Origin: Topomyia yanbarensis
Lineage: Eukaryota > Arthropoda > Insecta > Diptera > Culicidae
Reading direction: 5' to 3'
Length of the DNA stretch: 64,000 nucleotides
NCBI RefSeq assembly: GCF_030247195.1
Contig: NC_080672.1
Coordinates: forward strand, 391,423,037 to 391,487,036
A model generated the notes under the pieces. It was not told the origin of the DNA. It did no database searches and was given only the letters and a program-made list of their open reading frames with translations. Below, in pieces: positions 14,127-25,944 of this stretch. The position numbers and the translations under genes were made by a program. How positions within the stretch are numbered: the first letter of the stretch is position 1; every line of letters begins with the position of its first letter.

Positions 14127-14932
14127 TCAGTTCATTTTCTTGGCTGACTTGATTTTCTCCTTGGCTGGTGTGCTCGGGAAAACAGCAAATAACGAGAGTT
14201 GAACTAAGCCAAGTGCTAATGCGAGCATATTTTGAATCTGAAATATTTTATGGAAATTTATATTTGTCTATTTTTTAATGACAACTATGTATCTTACTAC
14301 AAGAAAGTTGCTCCTGAGGACAACTCCATAAAGCAGCCAGGCTAGTGACACTATCGAACCAGCTAATATGATTGGGAACGGTAGTCCCTCAGTGCTTTTG
14401 TTCTTCAAGATTTCTCCCTGAAATAAACCTAAAGTATACAAGTTTTCCTCGAATCCATTATATATTCCTCACGTACCAGTCCCAACAGTGGCATTCCGAC
14501 CAATATCAGTAGCACAGCCGTCACTATGAGTCCAAAGCGAAACTCGACCAGCTTCGGGTCTTCATACTGCACGTATGATAGTATTCCGACGACTATCGCT
14601 CCTGCGACTCCGATTTGTCCCCAAACCTTGGTCTTAGCAGATCCAGCCGTGTACAAATAGAAAGCACAGATGTACACCACGTTCAACGCTAACCCGATGA
14701 AGTTTACTTTGATGGTGGCATCGTCTTGTAACATTTGACCAAATTGGATATTCAGCAGACAAAATACTGCACCCCCTAGGAAGGGACCGGCAGAAAAACC
14801 GTCGGTATTTCCCTTCTTCCGGATGCCGTTCACCACGAACATTCCACTGAAAAATTGTAGCACCGTTATGACGGCCGCTGTCAGACCGATGGTTTCCTTG
14901 TACGGATCTAGCGTCACTGCCAAGGCCTCCAT
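14127..14932 (-). CDS. slv: SWEET sugar transporter (saliva/slv-like)
   Basis: Three minus-strand exons, 14,477-14,932, 14,298-14,417 and 14,127-14,237, join in frame at GT-AG introns to give 228 aa. SWEETs are seven-helix uniporters that move mono- and disaccharides down their gradient across plasma or endomembranes, built from two MtN3/saliva triple-helix repeats. Visible here are the first repeat (TVLQFFSGMFVVNGIRKKGN, then GPFLGGAVFCLLNIQFGQML), the linker helix and the second repeat (KSTEGLPFPIILAGSIVSL, WLLYGVVL). The protein ends in a lysine-rich tail (KEKIKSAKKMN). I start at the ATG of MEALAVTLDPYKE. The frame stays open for about 23 codons upstream to a good acceptor (CATACAG at about 15,003), so a spliced 5' exon exists and could add codons. 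Length and topology fit the family. Flies and mosquitoes usually carry one or few SWEETs; orthology to slv is inferred. Confidence 0.93.
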
Positions 14933-15594
14933 ATTTGCCTTATTCAAACTGCTACCGTACAAGTTCAGCTGGTCGGTTTGGTTTGGGGACAAATCTCGCT
15001 CGCTGTATGCAGGGCAATATTATGTAATTATTTGTATTGAGCGATACACTGTGCACTATGATCAAAGAAATACTGAATCAAGTAGCAGAATCATTTGGGC
15101 TGATTAGAGACGGAATGTGAGAACATGGTAGTACGCGAAATTCACTAAACTAGCTCATCACAAATATGGGTAAACGTAGACGTAAACAATCTGCTGCGAG
15201 CGAGTATTTGTGCTACTGGTCTGCTTCGAACTGTTGACATTACTCCATTCTACGCGTGTTTACTTTTGAAGAGTGTCACGTGGACTCAAGTGGGGCCTAC
15301 ACCCCCTTCGCCGGATGGGTGTGCTGGCTGTGTAGAATTTGGATGGAAAAGAGAAGCTTTTAAAGTGAAAGCTTATAAGCTTCGCATATTGCTGTAACGG
15401 TTGATAACGGTGGGTGTTAATGCAACATATATCTCGGCTGGGTTTTCATTAGGTCGTTGGCAAAAAAATGGTCCAAATTGAGTGACATAAAAATCTGGGA
15501 CGGGACCCGTATATTTTAAATAGAATGGCTGGTATATGTACGTCCCGTCGTAGGAAAAAGGTAGTTGTACTGAATATTCCGAATAGAATTTTAC

Positions 15595-15930
15595 AATAAC
15601 ATTTACCCTACAAACAATCATAAAACAATAAATATTATAGTTATTACTGTACACTGTATCAACATTGTTCGATGCAATTTCTCGCAGTAGATTTACAATA
15701 AAATTTCATGTAACAATAAATTTTACTGTTCAGCAACTAACTGATACAGTATATTCATATTAAATTTTACTGCTTTCGAGAAAAAAATCTATGGAGGAAA
15801 ATCGATTTTTTTTCTTAATGTTAAGATACATAACTACCGCCATTTTTACTGTAAAAGTCTATTTTACATTGAAATTTACTGTAAAAACGTTAAAGTTTAT
15901 TGTTTTGACATTAAAAATGTCTTACTCCAC
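15595..15930. mobile_element. MITE of the TTTACAGTAAA family, copy 1
   Basis: AT-rich element dense in TTTACTGT/ACAGTAAA motifs, matched in inverted orientation by 62,985-63,276. Shared blocks include GTTAAGATACATAACTACC and the TAACATGAAAT region. Its outer end (CAATCATAAAACAATAAATA) is uninterrupted. In the second copy the equivalent site is split by the hAT-like MITE at 63,285-63,711, so this copy serves as an empty site for that insertion. Confidence 0.75.
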
Positions 15931-16224
15931 TATCTGGGGCTAGGTGTCATTCTAAAATCTAAACTATCTCCCATGTAACGAAACTATGTAAGGTTTGCAC
16001 GCTTATAACTCCGATATTACTAGATGGATTTTAATCATTCATACACCAACCGATTCAGAAACACATAACTTAAATATTGGTAATAATTTAATATCTCCCC
16101 AATAAAAGTAGACTTTTGGAAATTGGTAAAATTAAAAAGTTCACAAAAAACGGGAAAAATACCATTCGTGAGGCAGATTTCTCAGACACAGCCGTCAAAA
16201 GAGGGCAGCTTAGTTGCTCAATGA

Positions 16225-16540
16225 AACACGAAAAGTCATAAATAGAAGCAACGCATGTCCGTTTAAATCAGTTGTTGCTCTTATCCCACACGAGCAACGT
16301 CGTCTCCGGGCGATGCAATAAGCGCTATCGATTTTCGGTAACGTTGGCATTTGCACACACTCGCACCTAAGTGACTAAACCATATACGGTTAGTTTATAA
16401 ATAGAGGTGACGCGTACCCGTTTGAATCAGTTTTTTTTCTTATGTCGAACGGGTAAGATCGTGGCTGCAGCGTCTGGGCACTACAATAAGCGGTAGACGC
16501 TATGCATTTTCGGCAGCGGTGGCCGTGTGCGGATTTGTCG
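16225..16540 (+). promoter_or_regulatory. Duplicated core-promoter-like units (TATA plus initiator)
   Basis: Two diverged direct repeats start 159 bp apart. Unit 1 has CATAAATA at 16,237 and TCAGTT with its A at 16,270. Unit 2 has TATAAATA at 16,396 and TCAGTT with its A at 16,429. TATA-to-initiator spacing is 33 bp in both. Unit 2 also has AGATC at +28 to +32, matching the arthropod downstream promoter element consensus. No gene recognised downstream uses them. They could be the 5' regulatory end of an eroded retroelement or a dead gene promoter. Confidence 0.4.
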
Positions 16541-16845
16541 GGTACCAGCATGGTGTCACAGAATGATTTGCAAAGTGGGTGGGCGGGGTGGTTTGGATTT
16601 AATTCAATACGGTGTGTGCTGCTTAAGAGTGTTGCGTTTGAAAAAAATATATTTATTTTTATGCATGCGTGTGCGTTGTAACTTGTTAATCCATGTTTAC
16701 GGCGCTTTGTAGCTGCGTAGGGTAAAGAGCCAATTGGTTTTCATGTTTCATATTTCGGTTATATGTTTTTTATCAGTAAGGCATCTGACAACGTGCTTCT
16801 GTAGTTATTGCACTGTTCAGCAGCGTAGTATTTTATATAGGAGAG

Positions 16846-16967
16846 TACACTCAGGTTTTTTACGCGGATTTTGAAATTTATGCGGTTTTCATTAACGCGT
16901 TTTTTTTTAAATTTACGCGGTTTTCATTTACACGGCCTGTATCCCCTGCGTGAAAAATCTGAGTGTA
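16846..16967. mobile_element. 122-bp TA-flanked MITE
   Basis: Inverted ends TACACTCAGGTTTTTTACGC (from 16,846) and GCGTGAAAAATCTGAGTGTA (to 16,967) are flanked by TA, as expected for Tc1/mariner-type insertions. The interior has short direct repeats of ACGCGGTTTTCATT. Confidence 0.75.
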
Positions 16968-16969
16968 AT

Positions 16970-17380
16970 TGCATCGGAAACAATCACATTCCCAGCAGAA
17001 CTTTTTGTTTTCTAATTTCAAACACTTTTGTTTCGTACTGCACACAACGGAAAATTTTAAAACAGAACTTACCGTCCCAGCAGCAGTTGAAGCGGGTGTT
17101 CTTTTTCGATTCAAATTCAAGCCATGTCTTAAGCGTTACTGGACTTAAAATTGTTTTCCCAGTTTAACTAGTCAGAATATCTGTCCTACCCTATGTATTT
17201 AAAACACAGTTCTAATTGCGTTTTAAGGTATACAACAAATACGGTTGGGTATACTAATTTAAATTTTAAAATAAATCTGTTTTAAAATGTGAAACAAACC
17301 GCTGTACTGAAGATATAATTATGTCAGTCCTATTACCACATAAAACACCTATATAACATAAAACGCTGCAGAATTGGTTT
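16970..17380. mobile_element. MITE, same family as the 6.4-7.7 kb cluster
   Basis: Shares the blocks CCCAGCAGAAC, TTTTAAAACAGAACTT, CAGCAGCAGTT and TATTTAAAACACAGTTCTAA, in the same order, with 7,195-7,380. Diverged, non-coding. Confidence 0.65.
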
Positions 17381-18997
17381 AATAATACAATGTTTACACT
17401 ACAGAGTTATAACACGTTTTAATAATTAGCAACAAGAAAAATGTCACCAAGATAGCATAAAAACCCGTTTTAACTGGTAGTGCGAACGTTGCATAACAAT
17501 GTAATTTATCAAATAATTTCATTTTTCCACCACTAATCGATCAAGAAATACTTACACTTAAGATTGTTTACTGTCATTAGTACATTATTGAAAATTTAAA
17601 TGGAAAATGAAATTTCATATTTTATGGAGAATCTGTATATTTCCGTTGGCGGGCGTGGGTTTCCTCATCACAGCTCTCAATATGGAACTTTTCTTTTGAA
17701 TATATTTTCTGGACAGACCAGCCTATTTTTACTAGATGGATCAGCCAAATAATGCCAATCACCTAGTGGGATACTTGATTAATTAATAGATTACCGTTAA
17801 AAGACCTTCAATAAATTATGTTTTAATGGGGAGGGTATATAGCAAATTGTAACATATGAAAACAGGCGAGTGAACAAGAACGTGTGTCGATATGTGTGAT
17901 AGATAAAAAAGCTATATTTTTAATGTCACCGTGGTCGTGTCCTGTACACAACCCTTTAATTTTTTTGTATTGTAGCATAACACTAGAACTTACTGTAAAT
18001 TATTGTAAAATTACTGTACTGTCACAGTGAAAATCATGGTTTGTTACTGTACATTTCTATTCGGGAAAAATTTTACGTACAATAAAAGGGAAAAAAGTTC
18101 AGCTGCATCGAAATGACCAAAATTTCTTCACCCTCGCTTAACGCTTAAGCCATGTTTATCGCACCGCTAAACCTGGTTTAAAGGTTAAACCGAGCATAAT
18201 AAATCGGTATTTAATAACTCAATTTTGCTAAAGGCCCTAATATAAAGGTACGCAAAGAGCGTGCAGAAAGTGAAGTCGAAAAAAGTCTACCTATCCAGCA
18301 CAATTAGAATCCAACTTTGCTGCAGAGGTATCAGAGATGGATTCCAATTGTGCTCGATAGGTAGGCTTTTTTGGACTTCACTCTTTGCGCAACTGTTCTC
18401 TATAGACTGTGAATTTTACAAGCAAGAAACCACTAAAACCGACAAAAGTCCCCACCTCGCTACATCTACCTCTGGAGGTCGCAGTAGAACGTAACGCTTC
18501 ATAACGTAAACAAACCGTGGGTGATGCAAATTCGTAATACACTGATGAAAAACAACTAGCAATCTTCTTGACGATTGTTCACTTTTTAAGGTATTTTTTT
18601 TTCGAAAACCAACAAACTCATTGATTCATAAAATCTTATTATACCTACCATTATTACCATCATCGAATAAGCTCAACATGTCGGCTTACACATTTTTCAT
18701 TCGCGTATTGGCCAGCTTGCAATATTGTTTATTTATTTATTTATTTATTTATTTGTATTTTAACCGTTAGGTCATTCGCTCGTTTGCAATATTGTCTATT
18801 TCATAGGCATTCTGATAAACAATCAATTAAAAATATAAAGGTATTTGTTTTCAGTGTCCTGATATAATTTTTGACAGCTAGTACTGACTCTTTCTGAACC
18901 ATCATCTGCTGTATTGTTGCGTGATTTTTTAAAGAGACCGGGCTAGAAATTCTTGAACTTTTAGGCTAAGATCCTGATTACAGTCTATCATAACAAC
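17381..18997. other. Upstream region of OXA1L with scattered repeats
   Basis: No coding exon recognised. At about 18,276-18,375 an inverted pair (GAAGTCGAAAAAAGTCTACC and its near complement GGTAGGCTTTTTTGGACTTC) marks a small hairpin element. A pure TTTA microsatellite sits at 18,726-18,756. The last 100-200 bp before 18,998 are expected to contain the OXA1L promoter and 5' UTR, but I see no clear core motif. Confidence 0.5.
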
Positions 18998-20359
18998 ATG
19001 TTATCGCGAGCCGGTACGTTCCTGGCTAGAAGCTCATTTGGTGGAAGAACTTCATTGATTAAGGTAAATTTTGTTATATCTTATTTTCGATTTCATAACC
19101 GCAATATTTCGCTAGGAGTTTGCAGTGTCGGCCGGATCGAATCGGAGTTACCACATCGTAAGCCGGAATGCCGAGCGAAACATTTTCTGCGACGATTCAA
19201 GCAAAAGTACTCGAAGCAGATTCATCAGTCCAATAACATCGACAGTTGCGGTAAGAAATATCAGTACAGATGATTCCGATAAAAGTTTGCTGGATACCAT
19301 ACCGGAACCACCGCCAATTCCGGACATTACCGAATTGGTAGCTGGCGCTGAACCTACCTTTGCTTCAATGGGTCTGGGCGGTTGGACTCCGGTAGGAATT
19401 GTTCAGCATTGCATGGAATTTCTACATATCGGATTGGATCTGCCTTGGTGGGGCTGCATTGCGATCGGAACGGTTTGCGTACGAACGCTCTTGTTTCCGT
19501 TAGTTATTGTCAGCCAGCGGAATGCAGCAAAAATGAATAACCACATGCCACAACTGCAGGTGCTACAGATGAAAATGACCGAGGCACGACAGGCAGGCAA
19601 CGCAATCGATTCCGCTCGGTACTCTCAAGAGATGGTTCAGTTTATGAAGGAGAAGAAACTGAACCCATTGAAGAACATGTTGGTTCCATTGGCTCAGGCT
19701 CCGATTTTCATTTCATTTTTCATGGGTTTGCGACAAATGGCAAACGTCCCGGTGGATTCACTGCGGGAGGGAGGACTTTTCTGGTTCACGGATTTGACGG
19801 TGTGTGATCCGTATTATGCTTTGCCGATTATTACCAGTATCACCATGTTCCTGACGATTGAAGTGGGCACGGACAGCGCTCGAATGTCGGCCGCTAATAT
19901 GCAGACCGTGAAATATGTTCTGAGAGCGATGCCGTTGTTTATTTTTCCATTCACAATGCACTTCCCGGGAGCGATTCTGTGCTACTGGGTGTGTAGTAAT
20001 TTCTTTTCGCTTCTGCAAGTTGGTTTTATACGTATTCCGAAAGTAAGGGACTACTTTAAAATTGATAGACTAGTCGTTCATAAGCCAGAAACGTTGCCTA
20101 TAAAAAAGAAGAAGTTTACCGAGGGTGTTAAGGATTGTAAGTATCTGAAAAATGGTTTCGCATAACAATGCTTAATAACCGGCTATTTTCAGCGTGGACC
20201 AATATGAAAATCACTCGCGAACTACAGGAGCGTGCGCGAATAGATGAGATCACCTTCCAGAAAGCAGGCAAAGGTCCTCTTGTAAAAACATACAAATACG
20301 ATCCAACCGTACCTCGACCGGCTGTGCCAGGGAATACAATTAATGCAAAGAAGCGGTAA
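18998..20359 (+). CDS. OXA1L: OXA1L, mitochondrial inner-membrane insertase
   Basis: Three exons, 18,998-19,063, 19,116-20,136 and 20,193-20,359, join in frame at GT-AG introns to give 417 aa. Members of the YidC/Oxa1/Alb3 family insert mitochondrially made and imported proteins into the inner membrane. The N-terminus (MLSRAGTFLARSSFGGR) is basic and serine-rich like a mitochondrial presequence. The core begins near residue 100 with the first hydrophobic helix (LDLPWWGCIAIGTVCVRTLL). It continues through the charged hairpin (NNHMPQLQVLQMKMTEAR) and the conserved PIFISFFMGLRQMAN segment. Later helices follow (YALPIITSITMFL, PLFIFPFTMHFPGAILCYW, VCSNFFSLLQVGFIR). The matrix-side tail is basic (KKKKFTEGVKD), as in ribosome-binding Oxa1 tails. 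Its stop lies 74 bp from the convergent galla-2 stop. Confidence 0.95.
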
Positions 20360-20433
20360 TTTGATAATTTTTAAGAAAATACAAAGCGTGCATCTTAACA
20401 CTTAAGTAAAGACGTAGTTTATTGTTTAACTAT

Positions 20434-21274
20434 TTATTTCATCGGAACCGCTATACACTGATTGATAACTTCGATGAGATGGGTGTTCTCTAGAGCAGCG
20501 GCTACCCGTTCCTTATCGGCCAGCTGCTTGTTCACCGCATTTTCCGACGCATGTGTACCAGGATTGATTTCAACCGATACTTTAAAACGTGGTGGTAGAG
20601 CCCGCAGGAGTTTTACTCGAATCGAGAGGCCTATCAACGTGGCCATGCTACAGTGTGGAATCGTGGGTGTAAACAGAACCTTCACGATGCTCCGCTCATT
20701 GTCCACCGTTATGAGACTTTGTTCCAGAACGTGCAGCTCTTCCAGGGTAAGTGGGTGCTCCGGATCGTTAATGTTGCGTATGAGATCTGAGGAATGGCAG
20801 AACGTAAACTTTACTTGTAGTTCTTTTGAATAGATCATTCTATTGATATCACCCTTATTCTTGTTTAAGGTTGCACAGAGAATGTGCAAAATTCGCAAAC
20901 GAAAAAGCGTATGTAGAATGTTGTTACAGTACTGCTGATTGATTTTTTATGAAGATCTGACATACGGTGTGGAAAAAACTGCTTTTTTCGTTTGCGAATT
21001 TTGCGCATTCTCTGTGCAACCTTAAGACGAATGCGAGATTCATTCGAAAGCCATTCGAACGAAAAGTATGCTTGATTTTACTGTCGTAAACGGGAATACA
21101 AACCACTTTCGAACGAATCTCGCATTCGTCTTAAACAATAAGGGTGAATATCGTACCAAAGATCTCTCGTTCGTCAAAAGGATCAGCAACATTGTCATCT
21201 TCATCATCTCTGGTTATTTTTCGGTCCTCGCATTTTCTGTAGATACTTGGGTTGATGTTTTCCAGCTCACTCAT
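20434..21274 (-). CDS. galla-2: MIP18-family CIA targeting factor, galla-2/CIAO2B-like
   Basis: Two minus-strand exons, 21,157-21,274 and 20,434-20,786, join as phase-1 (G then AT) to give 156 aa. CIAO2B/galla-2 works with CIAO1 and MMS19 in the cytosolic iron-sulfur assembly targeting complex, handing Fe-S clusters to DNA-repair and replication enzymes. The N-terminus ([12 protein letters not shown], then [13 protein letters not shown]) and the DUF59 core are all present: [34 protein letters not shown] with the conserved reactive cysteine, [26 protein letters not shown]. The match favours galla-2 over galla-1. A polyadenylation hexamer lies on the minus strand at 20,418-20,423. The single intron is almost filled by a nested hairpin. 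Confidence 0.95.
20844..21155. mobile_element. Nested fold-back MITE filling the galla-2 intron
   Basis: Three concentric inverted pairs are visible. ACCCTTATTCTTGTTTAAGG near 20,851 pairs with CTTAAACAATAAGGGT near 21,131. AAGGTTGCACAGAGAATG near 20,868 pairs with CATTCTCTGTGCAACCTT near 21,006. GACGAATGCGAGATTCATTC near 21,027 pairs with GAACGAATCTCGCATTCGTC near 21,112. The outer end stops within a few bases of the 5' splice site. Confidence 0.8.
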
Positions 21275-22689
21275 TTTTAATGTTATCTGTAACAGTTTCG
21301 GTCGGTAACACTTTTATTATAATGACTAGCCAATAGAGGAAAAATTACTACCAGCCGAATAATTTTAAATGCGCAAAATATGACTAGCAGACAATTCCAT
21401 CAATAGTTGAAAATATTCAAAATTGTCACACTGTTTTGACACATTTGACGTTTCTTTTCTTTGTTGTTTTTCTTCAACAATTTTCAACACGTGCCTAACC
21501 ATTCTTTTACAGCGGTACTCGAAGAAAGAGGTTACACAGCGTTACATTTTTTAAAATTTTCTTTATGAAGCTTTCACAAATTATGGAAGCGCGTGGTTCT
21601 CTATATTTATGAAAACATTTTGTCAAAAAACATTAAAAAGGACTTCTTTTCCTAAAAATGCTAAACAAACAATCATCAAACTGTAAAAGAAATACGACAT
21701 TATCGCCCTATGTATTATATGTACGAAGTAACCGATTTACCGTTATTTCAACTATGTATATGTATTTTGACAAAAATAAAACAAATTCGTGAGAGAAAAA
21801 ATATCATCAAAGTTGGAAAAAGTAATAAAAAATAATACTAACTTTAGTAACAGGAATATAACGGGGGTTATTCCGAACAGTCACTTTAGGTGAGGTGACA
21901 CTTTTTCTCACTCGCGCGATCACCGAAGTCACCTAAGGTGAGACGAGTCACTCACGTGACTCTCTGTCACGCTATTCTGGTGTGTCACCGCATTCTGTTA
22001 GTCGTTTCAGGTGACAGCAAAGTGAAGAAAAAAAATGAGAGATGACGACGGTGAAAAAAAAATTAAATCGAATCGTTGTCCGTTTATATTATGATTGTCT
22101 GGTATTCGTCGTATTTGTTGCTTTTTCAAGCAATTGCATAACATATTACAACTATTTGTAGTAGTTTTGTTAATTTAAAAAACTAATACAGAAACGCTCA
22201 CTAATAAGTTTGTATTTGTAAAAAGCACTGGTAGCATTATCAAAAGACGCCATGAATTGTTAAAAGTATAAAGTTAAACAAGCCTATTGTGTATTAAGAC
22301 GGTTTGATTTTTCGAACGATTGCGGTTCGATTGAATCCGACTCGTGTCGTTATATTGAGAATGCAAATCACATTCGTTCGAAAATTGATCCGTCGTCATG
22401 CAGAATAAGCTTAATAATAATGTTATGATAATAAGCTTAATAATGATGTTATGAGTCATAACTTATAACTAATCTACTCTACCATGAAGTTCTTTTTCGG
22501 ATGCCAGGTATCGTAGTTACTGTACGTAGTTTCATTGGACACAGAAATTCGAAAACAGATTTTTCTGCGTTCTTACGTATATATAAATCTTATTTCATTA
22601 GCAGTTCCATGTACATCGCGGATGATTTCTTCGACGATAGTTTGATCTCATCCAGCCCAAATTCGATTTGGTAGAGTGATTGAACACGG

Positions 22690-22840
22690 GGTGCCATTGA
22701 ATGGGTGCACGCCTTAATAAACATCGTGTGATTTAAGAACCTAACGACCTGTTCAGGGTATCATCCAAGCAATATGTGGAATCGTTGGATTATATGGGTT
22801 AAAGTTTGTGTGTAATATTTTTTTTATTTGGGCATTTTTG
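22690..22840. mobile_element. Small MITE (TIR CCTTAATA), copy 1
   Basis: Shares AACCTAACGACCTGTTCAGG, GTATCATCCAAGCAATATG and GTGGAATCGTTG with the copy at 61,164-61,284, in the same order. Ends are degraded here; the second copy shows the CCCTAATA inverted termini. Confidence 0.75.
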
Positions 22841-23937
22841 CTGCTTGAGAAATCTATTGATGGGGAATCTGTTATTTCGTCGGGAAAACACAGTCTGGTC
22901 TGTTATGGCGAACAACAGACAGATTTTTTTGGCGAGACCAAAAAAGTATAGCTAGAACCGTATAATAATGTCCTATTTTCATCAATTGTGAATAAAGAAC
23001 CACTCTAATCTAGGTCGTGATCTATGATTGTGAGCGATTGCTAATTTAAAGCAATTGGTTTTGAATTTGATCATACATTTAAATTTAGATCAACATTCTG
23101 GGGTCATTATTTTAGCCATTTATTATACGTTGGCGCATCGTTTAACTTTTCCCTATTGAAAACAAATTTTAAATTTAGTGGAAACAGCAATGATTTTTAT
23201 TATATAAGGTGTTCCTAAATCATAATTTATGCTGGTAATGTTGTGGTACTACTACCTATTGCAGTACACAGAAAAAAATATTTTGTAATTTTAAGATTAT
23301 TTTCATGCACATATTTGGAGCATGAATATAAATGTAAAATTAAGTTCCACTAAAATCCACACGAGTTGTCGTGCTTTCTTCAACGAATTTTGTTATAATT
23401 CTACACGTGGATTGAAAATTACAGTTTCTTCAAACGGAAAACCAATGCACTTCAATGTATTTTTTACACGCTTATTGCTGTCAAATGAATGACATGTAAT
23501 ATGAAAGTGTAACATTGTATACTTTTTGATGCTACAATTGAGTGGATTGATTTTAACGTAATTTTCAATCAAAGTTTTGATTCAATCTTTGTATGTTTAC
23601 ATTCGTACTGATTTACATGTCGTTTAAATTTCATTATTTTTTGTGTGTAGGTTCATCAACTATAATCCTTATACAATGGACAGTGGTTCAGAACAACAAT
23701 TTAAGGGGAAAATGCATTTTTCGCAAAAACTTTTCATTCAAATTTTTCATCTTCAGAGGAATTTTTATACACGATTTGAATTTTATTTTATTGTTCCATT
23801 CCAGCAAACACCGAAAAGTCTCAATACATTTTGCATGTGTACCTGCAAACTTATACATTTTTTATTAAATGATGGCTGCTAAGCTGTTTTCGTGGGTGAA
23901 AGGAGAAAAGTTAGACTAGTGTCAGTTTTCACTTCGT

Positions 23938-25823
23938 TGTCTGACGTATTCTTGATGGTCACATCATTAGCGTTTCTGCATTAGAATTGGCAGACAGCCT
24001 TTGTTGATTATAAGATTAGGGAATGTGGGAAATTAAGTAATATACAATGTCTTTTTTGCGCCAGTAAAGCTCCTTAAGCGTCATATGTACGAGTTCCGAA
24101 AGAAATTGAGGTTTCGATGAAATGTCGGAAGATATGAGGAACAGTAAGTGAGTTTTACAAGAGGGACTGAATCACTTACTACCACTGAAATGAAATCTGT
24201 AAGTAGCACTAACACATACCTATATAATTTCAGGAACTGTACGGGATGGCGCTGTCTATTCTCATTGGTTCGGAAGTCTTCTTGGCTGGTTTTGGTAGAT
24301 GTGTGCAAGTGGATAGATCAATTCACTTGGGTGGGGGACATGTGGATCCTGCTAGTTGTCGACTCTTTTGACCTTTGGTATGAAGCTAAATCAGGAAAGG
24401 TTATTTAGCTCGACCAAGTACAGCAGCTTCTAGAAATGCTGAGTAGCCTTTAAGGGTCGGTGTGATCTGTTCCAGCCGAATCAGATGGACATTCGGTTCG
24501 AGAAAACTTTATGGGGAATCGCGAATAAATATTACCCAAATTCTTTATGGGCAAAGATTCTTTTGGTGAAAGTTTGAAATGTCTTCACCCGTCCAGTTAG
24601 TCAGAACAATGATAATAGAAATATAAGGACTAACACTGCTAGTATTTTTACCGCATCCATGAATAGTCGATTGATCTGCTTCAACCTATGTGCATTAAAT
24701 GTACACCTATCGGCTCACCGTTGCACATGTCAGTGTGTGCAGTGCTCTGTGCATCTATTACTGTGCACCCGCCTTTCAATGAGCGTTATGGCGGCTCAGA
24801 GTTTGTCCTTTCGTGTTGCTCATGGATACATTCCTCCTATGCACATCCACACATAGGCATACAGAATTTAATCATCCCTGTTCCAGTCAATATTCATATT
24901 TGTTACGATCCTCAATTTTTTCTATCATCATTATGCTGAGTAGCCAGACGGGAAAAGTTCTTTTAGGTGGTTTTTTCTCTGCCCATAAACGACAGGAGAA
25001 TTATTTATCCACGATTCCATATAAATTTTTCTTGAAACGAATGTCGATCTGGTTCGACTTAAATAGACCGCATCAACCCGAAAGGGTTGCTTACCATTTC
25101 TAAGAGCCGTTGTGCTTGGTCGAGCTAAATGATCATAAACAAAGTCCTGAATAATTGACTATTTCTCAGGTATCACTCCTGTACTCCTTGCCCGAACTAA
25201 CCCGTACCCAAGGTCAAAGTCGATAACCAACAGGATCCACATATCCCTCCATCCAAGGGAAAGATATATCCATTTGTAAGTAGAAGGGTACGTCTACCAA
25301 CCAGCCTTAAAGACATTCGAACCAACGAGAATGGACCATGACAGTCGAAGGTCACAGGCCTAGCGCCACCCCGTACAGTCCCTGAACTGTTTGAGCTGGA
25401 ATAATAATGTATGTTAGTGCTACTTACAGATTACATTTCAGGGGTAGTGTCTCACTTCCTCTTTTAAAACTTACATATAAGATTTTCGATTGAAGCGCAT
25501 CGGTGTAGTGGAGTGCACTGGTTTTGCACTTTCTAGCAGAAGTGTCAATGGAACATACCCAGTTTTCTGCACTTCTGCTAGAAAGTGAAAAAATGGTGCA
25601 GTTCCAGTGCACTCCACTACACCAGTGTCAATCAATCGAAAATCCCAATAGAATCGATATCTCTGTCATCGAATCCGCCATTTTCTTTGGAACTCTGGTG
25701 GCGTAAATATCAACTATCTGAAGCAAAAAAGACATTGTATGTCAATTCATACATATTCCCTAATTTAAAAATCAACAAAGGTATGAAACGGTAATGATGT
25801 GACCATCAAGAATACGTCAGACA
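23938..25823. mobile_element. Long imperfect inverted repeat (fold-back), about 1.9 kb
   Basis: The outermost 30 bp (TGTCTGACGTATTCTTGATG and onward from 23,938) are perfectly complementary to 25,794-25,823. Further matched blocks run inward. AATCTGTAAGTAGCACTAAC near 24,195 pairs with the segment near 25,410-25,435. CATGTGGATCCTG near 24,339 pairs with CAGGATCCACAT near 25,230. TTTAGCTCGACCAAG near 24,405 pairs with CTTGGTCGAGCTAAA near 25,115. GAATCAGATGGACATTCG near 24,479 pairs with CGAATGTCGATCTGG near 25,038. The loop is about 24,510-25,035. Right-arm length is increased by the hairpin element at 25,481. Confidence 0.85.
25481..25650. mobile_element. 170-bp palindromic MITE inside the fold-back arm
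   Basis: GATTTTCGATTGAAGCGCAT at 25,481 pairs with the complement ending at about 25,648. The inner pairs GTGTAGTGGAGTGCACTGG and GCACTTTCTAGCAGAAGTG also have exact complements further right. Present in only one arm of the surrounding fold-back, so it inserted later. Confidence 0.85.
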
Positions 25824-25944
25824 GCCTTAATTGACCCCTTTCGACACCAGTTTAGCCTTACCAAGCCGTAACGTGGGTGGCGGCGTGAAAGCTGCCAAAT
25901 CGGGATTGAGAACATCTTGAAGCAACATCTGATGTTGCTCCAAA

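Noticed and set aside
14992..14992. Upstream non-ATG start for the SWEET transporter
   Set aside because: The codon is TTG; the ATG at 14,932 fits the family N-terminus and the upstream part ends at a splice acceptor.
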